64,000 nt of DNA, from positions 30,811,014-30,875,013 of the forward strand of contig CP141144.1 of assembly GCA_035235625.1 (NCBI GenBank). Direction: 5' to 3'. The notes under the pieces were generated by a model. That model was not told the origin of the DNA, did not search any database, and was given only the letters and a program-made list of their open reading frames with translations. A program made the translations under genes and the position numbers. The stretch's first letter is position 1. Every line of letters begins with the position of its first letter. This DNA is from Saururus chinensis (Eukaryota > Streptophyta > Magnoliopsida > Piperales > Saururaceae). Positions 46,821 through 58,388 of the stretch are shown piece by piece.

Positions 46821-46978
46821 CACCCGAAAGTATAAGTTAAAAAATCACTATATAGCAGGCTGATATTGTCAAAAGTAGTAAAAGCTTTTTTTCAGGATTG
46901 GTGTTATTAGTATTGCTGGGTTTCATTTGCAAAATAAAATTAGAAATAATCTTTAAATAAGGAAAATACATTAGATTA

Positions 46979-47050
46979 GGGGCATTCCAAGAATCGAATT
47001 CGGGACCTCTCGCACCCAAAGCGAGAATCATACCACTAGACCAAATGCCC
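46979..47050 (-). tRNA. tRNA-Pro (anticodon TGG)
   Basis: The 72-nt minus-strand sequence starts GGGCATTTGGTCTAGTGG and ends GGAATGCCCC. The acceptor arm GGGCATT pairs fully with AATGCCC. The anticodon arm CTCGC/GCGAG is perfect, with loop TTTGGGT giving anticodon TGG. The D-arm GTCTAGTGGTATGAT is normal for plant tRNA-Pro. The T-arm CCGAA-TTCGATT-CTTGG has one A-C mismatch and one G-T pair where the usual stem would be CCGAG/CTCGG, so the gene has drifted slightly and may be weakened. No CCA is encoded, as expected. A TTTT run about 14 bases downstream could end Pol III transcription. It decodes CCA and other proline codons in cytoplasmic translation. Confidence 0.9.
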
Positions 47051-48032
47051 TTGTGTAATTGGGTAACCCTAATAAGCACATAAATTTAGGTACCATAAAT
47101 ATGTTGGAACCTTAAAGTAAAAGATGATACTGAGAGGAACAAATAGTCTCACTGGATATAGGAAATAGCCTAATTTTACTATTGATTTCTAAATCTTCCT
47201 CCAAGTTTGAACCAGATGCAAACTTGAGGTATTAACAAAAAAAATGAAGAAGGTTTATAAGTTTGGAGTCCTAGAGTTGACTATAAGAAAGAAAGGAATT
47301 GATACATCTGGCTACATCATTATGCTATATAATTTAAGACTATGACATGAAAATAAATGTTTTACAGTCAGATTTGAATTTGGTATCCACTTGACAATTG
47401 GAGTTTTAAACATTGAAAATTTAGCTAAATTATTCAGCATTCAAGAAGAAATAGTATATATTAATAACATTTAAATACTGGAGTAGTTGAGAGCCAGTGG
47501 ATCGTGATCCATGGGCGTAGTGAGGCAGTGAGTTTTCTGCGCCACTTCTACTATGGCAGTGCGATAGTAATTGCATGGTGGATATGCGTGCCCGGTGGAT
47601 ATCAAACAGACCCTTCAAATACAAGAAATATAGTTACTATAATCATATGGATACACCAGTAATTCCAACTAATAACCTATTTTATTATATTGAAGAAATA
47701 ATATTCATATCACTTGATAGAGTGATTGGTATTTTGCGGAGTTTCAAGAGTTGAACTGAAGTTAATAAAGGAATCATTCCACTTGTAGTTTTCCATGGAG
47801 CTATATTCAATAACCTATAGAATAGAGTTGAATCAATGGCGCCAATGGAGTCAAATGGAATCTGAAAACTGTAATTGCATATCAATGTATTATTATTTAT
47901 GTTCTGCTTCACTAATTGTGATCTTTAAAACTAGTCACGGTATCTAATAGTCATCACATACATGTAAGGAATACCATGCCGGCCAACCATGTGGAATGAG
48001 CTTGTTTTTAAAAACCGTTGACCAATTTCATG
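47051..48032. other. no gene seen
   Basis: AT-rich DNA. A slightly GC-richer patch at 47480-47610 has a short minus-strand frame without recognisable motifs. Confidence 0.5.
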
Positions 48033-48034
48033 TA

Positions 48035-48185
48035 CTCCCTCCGTCCATAAATAGCTATATTTTGTTTTTACAAGAACATGTACATTTTGAAAACCCAAAT
48101 ATAAAAGTTATTGACATATGACACTCTATTGAGTTATTTCAGGCAAATATTGAAAACGTAAAAAATATGTATCTACAGAGGGAAC
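48035..48185. mobile_element. Stowaway-type MITE
   Basis: The left end CTCCCTCCGTCCATAAATAG and the right end (complement GTTCCCTCTGTAGATACATA) are imperfect inverted repeats. TA lies on both sides (48033-48034 and 48186-48187). About 151 bp with no coding capacity. This is the Tc1/Mariner-related family that depends on a transposase supplied elsewhere. Confidence 0.75.
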
Positions 48186-48324
48186 TAATATTCTGTGGAT
48201 TAGGTGGTTAGCTTTTGATTACCTCTTACAGACCCTACACGTCAATGTGCCAACGATCAAGAATAAAGAAGTGACAGTTTTGAAAGAGCCATACTTGTAT
48301 TCCAAGCATACTAGTCCTTACGCA

Positions 48325-48890
48325 AAAATTCGACCATCCGGCAAACATCAATGTCCATCAAAATGAGTGAGCATGTATATGCCTGTTTGGCAACCACTTT
48401 AAAAGTCAAAGTCATTTTTATTATAAATATAAAATATTACATTATAAATAAAATAACTTATAAGAGTAAATTTTCTTAGGAAATGGGTTATTAAAGAAAT
48501 GGCCTTTCTGTTGCTTTTAAAGTATTGCCAATCATGGCTTTACAATCTTGAAGTTAATTAGGAGTTCACTTGAAGGATGTGTTGAGCCAAGCCACATGTG
48601 AATGGTACATAGATCCTAACATGATATATAGAGGAATAAGGAGGTACATAGCTACATGGTATGGTCCTAGCCTACTCACTTGGTGGATATATACCGTGTT
48701 TGACCTCTATGTACAATGGTAATAATCTAATGAACCATAGTCATGGATCTCGTCATGGAGCCTGGACATGAAAACATTTTCCTACTCAAACGAGTCAACC
48801 TAATTCATCAACATGCAGCAACATTTTACACAACTTGAAAAAGATTATGATGGGTAGCATAATAAGAATGTATGCTTAATTTCATATTGA
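48325..48890. repeat. empty-site paralogue of the DNA around hAT, D and G
   Basis: Aligns in order with 21577-21720, then 23350-23456, then 33199-33240, then 46479-46630, while lacking the hAT element, Gypsy D and Copia G. Anchors include CATCAAAATGAGTGAGCATG, TCTTGAAGTTAATTAGGAG, GTACATAGCTACATGGTATGG and ACGAGTCAACCTAATTCATC. It abuts copy H at about 48890. Confidence 0.65.
48381..48538. mobile_element. hAT-type MITE
   Basis: Ends GCCTGTTTGGCAACCACTTTAA on the left (first 13 bases are the recognisable hAT-MITE start) and, in complement, GCCATGATTGGCAATACTTTAA on the right. 158 bp, AT-rich inside, no coding. A clean 8-base target duplication is not visible. The paralogue near 21640 lacks it. 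Confidence 0.5.
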
Positions 48891-49137
48891 ATTGAAACTA
48901 CCTCAAGGGTTAAGGGTATTTCATATGATTCGCATGCCTGTTCATTAAGCGGTGGCTCTACGTGATTCTTGTAACGTGCAATTCTTGTTACTGTTTTCAC
49001 CATAAAGCATACTTAAATCTTTCTCAGATTTTATTAAGTTAGTATTTTCCTAATAATCTATTAAGTAGCATTTTGTCTAATTACACGTATTTACTCTCTT
49101 GTGAAACTGCCTGGTTTTGTAGTTTGATTTCTTGTCA

Positions 49138-49925
49138 TGGCAAGCAAAATGGTAACATTTGACTTGAGCAAAACTAAAAAGTTGAACGTAGACAACTATC
49201 TAGTGTTGAAGAAGATGATACATCATATCCTGACACTCTCTAACCTAGCTCAGGTGCTGGAGTAGGTTATTGCAAAGTGGCCCCAAAGAAAGCTCCTGAA
49301 AAATTAAAGGATGAGGACAACAAGCTCAGGTCTAGTTTTCTAACACTGATGGAGCCTAATGTGTAAAAGTTTTTTAAAAAGCATAAGACTACCAAAGAGT
49401 TCCTTAAGGCAGTTTATGTTAAGGTATGAGGAGCAACCGGAGGCTCATAAGAGGATGCTCTATACTAAATGTCAGAACTCTAAGATGAAAGAATAAGATA
49501 ATGTAAATGAGCACTTGAGTGTCATATTCATCATAACTAATGACCTGGATGACCCCATCTCTGAGAGAGTTCTAGCGTCTACAATGTTAAACAACCTCCC
49601 TATGTCCTAGGAGAGTATGGTGGTTTACCTCCATATGAGTGAATAGACGTTGACTATAGAGCCTTTGATTACCAAGATTAAGCTTGAGTAATAAAAGAGG
49701 AACCATGTGAATGCCACTATGTCTGTACTGCTAATCTAGCGCAAAATTCTAGAGGGAAGTAGGGTGGATCTGGGTCTAAGACTTGTAAAAAGAAAGCTTC
49801 AATAAAAAGTGGAAGAAGTTAAGTTGTAGAACAAGGAAAATGGTATGGGGAATAACAAACCCCATGTCTTTTTTAAATGTGGTCTGATGGGCTACTTTAA
49901 GGCTAACTATCGCTAAATAGATGAC
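49138..49925 (+). pseudogene. gag: gag region of Copia copy H
   Basis: Opens MASKMVTFDLSKTKKLNVDN at 49138, almost the same as G. Later pieces match the [10 protein letters not shown] block and the basic, knuckle-containing end (CGLMGYFKANY-like near 49880). Heavily degraded. Confidence 0.75.
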
Positions 49926-49989
49926 ACGACCAACAACAACAATAAAGGCAAGAACAAGGAGATCATTTGTGTTGTGATGATGATTGATT

Positions 49990-52840
49990 TTAAGGAGAAT
50001 AATTGGTGGATGGACTTTCCAACCACAATCCATGTGTTACACTTCAGGGGATCTAGGGTGAAATGATCAATTTCGTCCCTGGTATGTTAAGGCCATGGGG
50101 ATATAGCTAATTCTCCTAAAGTAGGGTCGTCTCTAATCCTTACGAATGTGCACTTTGCTCCCTCCATATGGAGTTATCTTATTTAAAGGGAACAAAGTAA
50201 TAGTGGGGAAGCGTGGACCGATTCTTTTCTCTACTACTTAAGTTGATGAATTATCCTGCTTGGATGTTTCAGACTAATATGTTTCTAATGAATTAGTGTT
50301 TTCTAGTTATACTGCCTTGTTATTGCTTTGGCACATGCGCTTGTGCCATGTGTAGGTAGATAAGGCTACATAGAATGTCAAATGTGGGGCAATTACCCAA
50401 AATATCGAAAGACCTACATGTGTGTGAGGATTACATATTGGGAAAGATAAGTAGGTAATCTTTTCCGAAGGGACTAATATAAAATGAACTTGTAGGGGTA
50501 GTTCAATCAAACATTTATGGGCCCCTCAATGTTCTAAACCGTAGAAACATAACCCATTTCATTACTTTGATTGAAGTTAATTCATTATAGTGGTGCATGT
50601 ATCTTACAACTAGAAAATTAGATGTCCTAACTAAATTTAAAGAGTTTAAAATTGAGGTTGAGACCCAGTTAGGGAGGAAGGGAAAAGTTTTGAGAATTGA
50701 TACTAGTGAATACACCTTCGACCTATTTATAGATTATTATACCGATCAGGGAATAATGCATCAATACACTTTTCCCTACAATCCACAATAAAATGGAGTG
50801 GCAGAAATGTGTAATAGGACATTATGGACATGTTTATGTTTATGTTAAATCATTATGGATTAGAAACCTAGTTTTGGGGTGAGGCTCTAGTCATTGTTGG
50901 GTACTTAAATCGTGTACCCACGAAGGTTGTCTAATAAACACCGTATGAGCCATGGATGGGTCGACACCCAAGCTGGAGACAACTTAGAGTGTGGGGGTCT
51001 AGGGCGCATGTGAAAGTACCTAAACAACATAGGTCTAAGTTTGATCCAAAGACCATAAAGTGCATTTTTATTAGTTACTATGATCAATCTAATGGGTACA
51101 TATTCATGGTTTACCACAAAGATGGGACAATAGCAGTTATTGAGTCTAGAAACGCTTATGTCTTGAAGAAAAATTAAATCCAAAAATACATAATAAGATG
51201 GTTAATTTATTCTAAATTAGATAAATAGTCTTTTCCTAAAACTTTATCTTAGGATGTAATTGGAACAGGGCAAAATGTAAATAACCAAGAACCCAGGGCA
51301 TTGAGAGAAAGAAGACCTTCAACTCAATTGAGGGACTTATTTACAATGTTGGGGGAAGACTCTAATACCCATTAGCAAGCTTTGTCTTCCAAACGCACAA
51401 GAATGGTAGAACATTTTTCAAGAGGAAATAGATTACATCATAAACAACTAAATCTTGAAGATTGTGGATCTATTTGAAGCGCAAAAGGCTATAGGGTATA
51501 AATGGATCTTCAAAAAGAAGCTTAAGATAGATAGGCTAATAGATAAGTACAAAGTGAGATTAGTATCCAAAGGGTTCACCCAGGTGTATGAAAAGGGTTT
51601 CAAAGAGAGACACTTACATGTATCAAGATTTTGCTTAATTAGATGTCTCTTAGCAATTGTTACTTACTTTGATTTAGTGTTGCACCAGATGGATGCAAAA
51701 GCTAACTTCCTAAATGGATATTTATAAGAGGAGATATATACAGAGCAACCTAAGGGTTTGTAGTTCCTGGAGAAGACCACAAGGTGTGCAAGCTAGTAAA
51801 ATTATTGTATGGCATCCAACAATCTCTAAGGCAATTGTACATCACTTTTCACAAGGTGATTGCTTAATATGGATTTATAGTTAATGAACATGATCATTGT
51901 GTGCAAACCTTTAAGATGGGAAAAAATATATGATGTTGTCACTTTATGTAGCTAGCATACTCTTGATGGGGAATGACTTATGTATGATTGTCAGTTGAAA
52001 GGAATGGCTCAAAATCCAGTTTGAGATGAAAGACATAGGTGAGGCTTCCCATATCCTTGGGAAGAAAATTGGTTGAAAAACTAATAAATCCCCTATATGC
52101 ATTGGTGTATTGTTGTTTAAGAGTGTAGCTCCTCAAACTGAGAAAGATAGTCTCTGGATGGAGTCCGTGTCATATGCACAAGCTATTAGCAGCTTGATTG
52201 ATATCATGAATTATACAAGACATTATTTGAATTTTTTGGTAGACTTGCTAAGCCACTACCAAGCAAATCCTGGAATTCAATAGTCACAAGTAGTGAAACG
52301 GGCGATACCTACTATTGTCTAATAAATTTTACTCACATATCTTGCAAAAATTCCATCATTAGTTGGATCTAGTGATTCAAACTATATATGTGGGGGATCC
52401 AAATGATAGGAAATCCACTATTGGATTTGTCTTCATGTTTGTAGGTGAGGCTGTATTGTGGGCAAGAAAGAAATAAAAGTGCTTTTAAGTTTACCATGGA
52501 AGCTAAGTTTTTTGTATGTATTATTGCAGCTTCAAAGGAAGTTTGGATAAAGGAATTTCTAGCTAAGTTGAGACTCAAAAACTGGACTGATGCTTCTGTC
52601 TAGATTTATTGTGATAAACTAGCTACAGTGTTGACACTGAAAAATGGGGAGATCAATGTCAAAGGTAAGCGCATTGATGTGCATTACTATTATATCTTTG
52701 ATGTGCTATAAAATGGTAAAATGATAGTGAGTTATATTCCAACAACTGAGATATTTGTAGTTCTATTCTTTAAGTCCTTAATGACATATCTATTTACTTG
52801 ATACGCTCATAGTATCAGTCTTCAACAAGACTAGCACAAA
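49990..52840 (+). pseudogene. pol: pol region of Copia copy H
   Basis: Integrase pieces near 50590-51175 (QLRVWGSRAHVKVPKQHRSK, then FKIEVETQLGRKGKVLRIDT), RT pieces near 51480-51730 (GYKWIFKKKLKIDRLIDKYK and LHQMDAKANFLNG) and RNase H pieces near 52350-52760. The order and wording follow G and A. Heavily degraded. Confidence 0.77.
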
Positions 52841-52844
52841 ATGA

Positions 52845-52918
52845 TGTTAGACCATATGAGCCCATCACTTATAGTGGGGGATGTTGGACCATATGAGCCC
52901 TTCACCCATAGTGGGGGA
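52845..52918 (+). repeat. tandem polypurine-tract units before the 3' LTR of H
   Basis: Two consecutive 37-bp units (TGTTAGACCATATGAGCC... and TGTTGGACCATATGAGCC..., each ending TAGTGGGGGA) precede the LTR start at 52919. Confidence 0.85.
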
Positions 52919-52929
52919 TGTTGGACCAT

Positions 52930-53314
52930 TGATGTGCCCAGTGAAGGCACAATTAGTATCAAGAAGTATTCACGCAGTGAAAGGGGAGAAGTAGGGAAGA
53001 AAGGGAAGAAGTCTAGACAATTTCAATAGCATAATTGTAAAACAAGAAGTGGATCACCCCATATAGGGGACAACCAGTCCCTTAGGGAGTTGTACCCAAC
53101 CCAAACCAGGCCGATTCGGTTCCCTAGGTGAACACGCCAGTTAGTGGTTTGGCTAGCCTGGGCCACTAACTGAACCAATACAGTTTTACATCCAAATACC
53201 AAACCAAAGCAAATACTAAGTTATTACAATAATAAATAGTTCAATGCAACTAAGTAAAAGCAATAAAGTAGAGTCTGGGGAAGTCCTCTGAGAGACTAGT
53301 CATCATGCACAACA
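52930..53314 (-). repeat. 3' LTR of element F
   Basis: 385 bp, TGATGTGCCCAGTG to ATGCACAACA on the plus strand. Confidence 0.93.
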
Positions 53315-53349
53315 CTCCACTATGTTTCTACTACCCACCTTGTCCTCAT

Positions 53350-54700
53350 GGCGACCAAGCTGGGAAGTGAGTCATAAACTCATCCTCAGGCATCCACGTA
53401 GAGTCCTCAAGTGGTTGTCCCTGCCAAGAAATCAAAACCTCAGTAATAATGCGACTAGAGCGACGGACCCGACACTTTTCAAGCACTGAAGCATGGACAG
53501 GGTCGGAAAGCGGAACTGGGCCCATCAGGGGAGGAGGAGCACCCGTAGCCAAGAACTTGTCACCCACAAATCGCCATAGACGAGACACATGAAAGACAGG
53601 GTGAACCAAAGAGTCAGGGGGCAAAGCCAGTCCGTAGGCCACAGGACCAACACGCTCGTCAATAGCATATGGACCATGGAAACGGGGAGCAAGCTTGGAG
53701 TTCTCTGGCTGAAACAAGGAGGTCTGTCAATGAGGGTGAACTGACACATAAACCACATCACCCACTGCATACTCACGATCTGTATGGCGACGATCATAGA
53801 TTTCCTTCATCCGGTTCTGGGCAGATGACAAATTCGTCTTTAGCTACCGTAAGACCTCATCACATGTCTGCAACATATAGTCCACCTAAGCCACAGAATA
53901 ATGGTGAGGGACATATGATAATACCGTTGGTGCTGGACGACCATAGAGCACCTCAAACGGTGAGAACCAAGCACGCGTATGATAGGTAGTATTATAAGAC
54001 CACTCAGCCCAAGGAAGAAGCTGGAGCCAGTGACGGGGCTGCGTTATAGTAAAGCATCGAAGATACTACTCCAGGCAATGGTTAACCACCTCCATCTGCC
54101 CATTCGTCTAGGGGTGATAAGAAGTGCTCATATGGAGGGACGACCCTTGTAAAGTGAAAAACTCCTGCCAGAACTGTGAAGAGAAGATCCGATCACAGTC
54201 AAAAACAATCATGAGGGGCATACAGTGAAGTTGGGCCACCTCGCAAACATAGAGCTCAGCTACAGTCTTGGCGGTGAAGAGATGATCCAGCGTGTAGAAA
54301 TGAGCATACTTGGACAGCTAGTCCACTACAACTGTAATAATGGACTTACCCTGCACCATGGGCAATGCTTCCACAAAGTCCATTGAAACGTCCTCCCAAA
54401 CCTTATCCGGAATAGGCAATGGTTGCAACAAACTGCCAGGTGAGGTCGTGGTCGCTTTAGCCCACTAACAAACATCACAAGTGGCCACGAGTCATGGACA
54501 GCTCGACGTATGCCTTGCCACAGGAAACTCTGGCTGACCCATTTGTAGGTGCAAAAGGCGCCCTCGTGACCAGCCACAGGAGTGTCATGGAAGTGTGAAA
54601 GCATGCGGCGGCGGAGGTCAGCAACATCGGGAACCCACAGGCTGTCCTTCCAGAAGAGAAGGTCATCCCACCACACAAAGAATGGTCAGGCAGCAGGGTC
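53350..54700 (-). pseudogene. pol: integrase and chromodomain region of element F
   Basis: N-terminal zinc module (SHFHDTPVAGHEGAF near 54570-54610), then core remnants toward 53900. The C-terminal part carries KLAPRFHGPYAIDERVGPVA near 53640-53700 (the usual linker), VHPVFHVSRLWRFVGD near 53550-53600 and the chromodomain end VLISWQGQPLEDSTWMPEDE near 53380-53440. Matches element E along its length. Degraded. Confidence 0.87.
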
Positions 54701-55990
54701 TTTCTGGAGGGTGGCAATCACATCCAATGTCCAAGAATCCACACCATAGGCCTGCCGTAACTCCTCAATAAAGGGGCAAGAGAGAATGGAGATAGCCAAG
54801 CATGAGCCTAGTGCCGGACTGCAAGAGAGCACGTCGGCCATGATGTTCCCAGACCCTTTCTTGTACATGACCTCATAGTCATATCCCAGCAACTTGCTCA
54901 CCACCGCTGCTGAGAAGGAGTAGACACTCGTTGTTCCAAGAAATACTTCAGTGGCTAGTGATCGGTACTAATCAGGAACCGACGACCAAGTAAGTAAGGA
55001 CGCCACTTGTTAATGGCGAGGACGATAGCCAACATCTCCTCATACATTGACAAGGACAGGGAGTGGCCAACCAAGGCTTTACTGAAGTAAGCAATAGGGT
55101 GCTCGTCCTGCAAAAGAACTTCTCCCAAGCCCGCCTCCAAAGTGTCTGTCTCCACCACAAATGGCCAATTGATGTCCGGTAAGAGCAGAACCGGGGCGGA
55201 ATCCATAGCCTGCTTAAGCCCCTCAAAGGACGTTTGGGCCTCATCCATCCAAACAAAAGACCCCTTCTTTAGCAGCTCTGTAAGGGGGTGAGCCAACTCG
55301 TATGCCGATTGATAACCTGGCGATAATAACCTGTAAGGCCCAGAAAACCCCTGAGTGCCTGGATACATGTGGGTGGCGGCCAAGAGAGCATGGAGGCCAC
55401 CTTGGCCGGGTCAATAGCAACACCGCTCTGCGAGATAATGTGGCCCAAATAATCAACTTGCAGGCTGCCAAAGGAACACTTCGAACGCTTCAAGAATAAG
55501 GAGTTAGCACACAAGATAGAGAAGAATGACCTGAGATGCACCAAGTGTTCTGTCCACGATCTCTTGTACACCAAGATGTCATCAAAGAAGACCAATATAT
55601 ATCGACATAGGAACGGCTGGAAAATATCATTCATGAGGCACTGGAAGGTGGAGGGGGCATTGGTCAGCCCAAATAGCATCACGAGAAACTCGAAATGGCC
55701 ATCATGAGTCTGGAATGTGGTATTGTGTACGTCTGCAGGCTGCACACAAATCTGGTGATATCCAAAACGGAGGTCAAGCTTACTAAAGACCGTGGCACTC
55801 GTCCACTCATCCAACAGCTCCTCAATCACTGGTATGGGGTATTTGTCTTTGATGGTGATAGCGTTCAAAGCACGATAGTCAATACAGAACCACCACACAA
55901 CCCATCCTTCTTGTGAACCAACAGTACTGGGGACGAGTATGAACTCGTACTAGGACAAATGATCCCGGACTGGAGCATGTCCACTACAAG
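54700..55990 (-). pseudogene. pol: reverse transcriptase and RNase H region of element F
   Basis: RT: YRALNAITIKDKYPIPVIEE near 55820-55880, FSKLDLRFGYHQICVQPADV near 55730-55790, [18 protein letters not shown] near 55640-55690, [12 protein letters not shown] near 55565-55600 (FDD in place of the usual Y/FxDD spacing is the normal Gypsy form), VDYLGHIISQSGVAIDPAKV near 55410-55470. RNase H: VVETDTLEAGLGEVLLQDEH near 55105-55165, IAYFSKALVGHSLSLSMYE near 55040-55100. Degraded. Confidence 0.87.
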
Positions 55991-56339
55991 TCTTTCTATC
56001 TCAGATTTTTGCATGTGAGGATAACGGTAAGGGTGGACATTGGCTGGGGCCACCCCTGGAATTATAGGAATATGATGGTCATAAGGCCGGATGGGAGGGA
56101 GACCCCGCTGCTCTGTGAACAAATCCTGATGGTCAGCCAACAACTCCTGGAGATTTGAAGGCATCTTGTCCTGAGTCACCCTGATAATGGCACACTGCTG
56201 CAAGAGAAGTCCTTGGGGAGAGAACCGGAAGAAGGAGCTCATGGGCAAGGCTGAGAGGAGCGTGCCCGGCCGCGAGCCTTCGATCCGAACCCGCTGCCCA
56301 TTGAGTTCAAAATCCATCACCATATCCCGAAAGTTCCAA

Positions 56340-57980
56340 ACCACATCACCAAGCTCTTGCAGCCACTGCATGCCCAATACGACATTTGCCCCCATTCGTA
56401 GGCAGCAAGAAGAGGTCGGTAACAAATGTGTGACCCTGAACAAAGAGCATAACCTGAGCACACACCCCTGCACTCCGAAGATGCTTGTCGTCACCAATCA
56501 GCACATCAAATTGTTTAGAGTCCGATATAAAACAACCCAGCCGATGGGCTTCTTGGTCATTAATAAAGTTATGAGTAGACCCACTGTCAATCAAGATAGC
56601 CACCTACTGCCGCTTCAGGTAACCATGTACTCGCATCGTGCGTGGAGTGAATACCCCCGAAAATGCATGGACTGAAATTTCGGGCAACATGTCCTCTCGT
56701 GCAAACGAATCAACTCCGGCCCCTCCATCACTGTCCTCTTCTACCTCCTCCACGAGAAGACTGCCCTTAACCGAATAGCAGTGACCGGGAACAAACTTCT
56801 TGTCACAGTGAAAGCGCAGCCCCTTTGACCGGCGCTCTTCCATCTGGGCTGGAGTAAGACGTCAGACAATCAGGTTGGCCGGTGCGTGTTGTTGGCCAGG
56901 TCGGCCTACTGTCGGGTTGCTAGTGGTCGCCGGCAATAGGTTGGCACTCAGGACAGGCCGGGGCATAGGTGCAAGCCACCCGCCTCTACGCTACCTAGTC
57001 AGCTTCTCTTCCTCAATGCAAGCATGGTGCACGATGTCCCTCATGCTAGCGCAAGGGAAGTGGCGCATTTCCTCAGAGATTTCAGGCTTTAGACCATGCT
57101 TGAATGTGCCCACCAAGGTGGTCACTGTCCAATTAGGCAGTTGGTTGGCCACCTTCAAGAACTCTTTATAGTATGCATGGATGGTGGTGGTTTGGCGCAG
57201 GGTGGACAGCATCTTGTTGAAGTCCTGGAATTCATTCAGGCCAAACTAAATGCAACGCTCTTCAGAGAAGGCTGCCCAAGTGGGGTAGCGCACCTCTTTC
57301 ATGAAACTCAAGAACCAAACTGAGGCATTCCCATCAAGGTGGAAAGCAGTGATGCACAGGCACTCAACCTCGGAGTGCGTTCCTTGGTAGGCGAAGTACT
57401 TTTCTGCCTTGTACAGCCATTTCGCAGGGTCATCATCACCATTATAGCGAGGAAACTATAGGCGAGCCAAACGGGGTTCAGCCCCCACTCATGGTCCACC
57501 ACGATGCCCGGGATACTCATCCTACTCCTCTGCGTCTTGAAACTGATTTGGAGGGGGTGGCATCATAGGGGGATTTTCTTGAACACCTAGTGTGCCTCGC
57601 ATGTCCCAGGCCTGGTGTCTCCCCTCCAGTGCATGAATGCCAGTGCCAAATTGTACCGGACCAGGAAAAGCTCTCGTGTCAATGTCCATCAGCACTGGGG
57701 GGCCGGGGAAAGTCAGCTCGGGAGGTTGTGATGGACCGCCCTCCTCAAGGACCGAAGGAGGCAGCCTTGGTAGAATGGGTGTTGTGCGTGCCGCCGCCTC
57801 GCCCTTTCCCGCACTCACCAGATACGTCGTTATGACTTTCAATTCAGCCATGATTTCATTGAACTTGAGTTTGCTAGCTGTCGCAGGATCTGCCTTCAGG
57901 CTATCCGCGGTTGCTGAGGCAGGAACCTCTTTCTCCGGAGTAACCTCAGGGACAATGGCAGCTTGCTTGCCTTGAGCCAT
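56340..57980 (-). pseudogene. gag-pol: gag and protease region of element F
   Basis: The gag start is best placed at the ATG at 57980 (MAQGKQAAIVPEV), only 17 bases inside the PBS. The N-terminal part is Ala/Glu/Pro-rich. A capsid-type segment follows to about 56995 (LRQTTTIHAYYKEFLKVANQ; ASMRDIVHHACIEEEKLTR). A zinc-knuckle-like piece GLRFHCDKKFVPGHC near 56775-56820 resembles the GLCFNCDEKFxPGH form of this group. The protease carries LIDSGSTHNFIN near 56560-56600. In the family these products assemble and process the particle. Degraded. Confidence 0.85.
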
Positions 57981-57997
57981 GGCCGGTGATCGTAAAT

Positions 57998-58010
57998 GCT
58001 CTGATACCAA
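57998..58010 (-). other. primer-binding site of element F
   Basis: Minus strand TTGGTATCAGAGC, touching the 5' LTR without spacer; initiator-Met type. Confidence 0.92.
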
Positions 58011-58388
58011 TGGTGTGCCCAGTGAAGGCACAATCAGTATCAAGGAGTATTCACGCAGTGAAAGGGGAGCAAGGAAGAAAGGGAAGAAGTCTGGACAATT
58101 TCAATAGCATAACTATAAAACAAGAAGAGGATCGCCCCAAGGGACAACCAGTCCCCTAGGGAGTCGTGCCCAACCCAAACCAGGTCGGTCTGATTCCCTA
58201 GGTGAACACGCCAGTTAGTGGTTCGGCTAGCCCGGGCCATTAACTGAACCAATATAGTTTTACATCCAAATACCAAACCAAAGCAAATACTAAGCTATTA
58301 CAATAATAAATAGTTCAATGCAACTAAGTAAAAGCAATAATGTAGAGTCTGATGAAGTCCTCTGAGAGACTAGTCATCATGCACAACA
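58011..58388 (-). repeat. 5' LTR of element F
   Basis: 378 bp, TGGTGTGCCCAGTG to ATGCACAACA on the plus strand, followed by ACCAT. Confidence 0.93.

Larger units (their letters stand above)
52930..58388 (-). mobile_element. Ty3/Gypsy chromovirus F (Reina-like), full-length fossil
   Basis: LTRs of 385 bp (52930-53314) and 378 bp (58011-58388), flanked by ACCAT (52925-52929 and 58389-58393). Right to left: 5' LTR, initiator-Met PBS, gag, protease, RT, RNase H, integrase, chromodomain, 3' LTR. Compact size (5.46 kb), short LTRs and motifs fit the Reina-like chromoviruses. It is the same family as E, sharing LTR ends TGATGTGCCC and TGCACAACA. All parts can be found, but there are several breaks. 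The LTRs are closely similar, so it is young relative to its host H. Confidence 0.94.

Noticed and set aside
46837-47079. Minus-strand frame of 80 codons
   Set aside because: Its middle is the translation of the tRNA-Pro gene (the GARGP-type wording typical of translated tRNA), not a protein.
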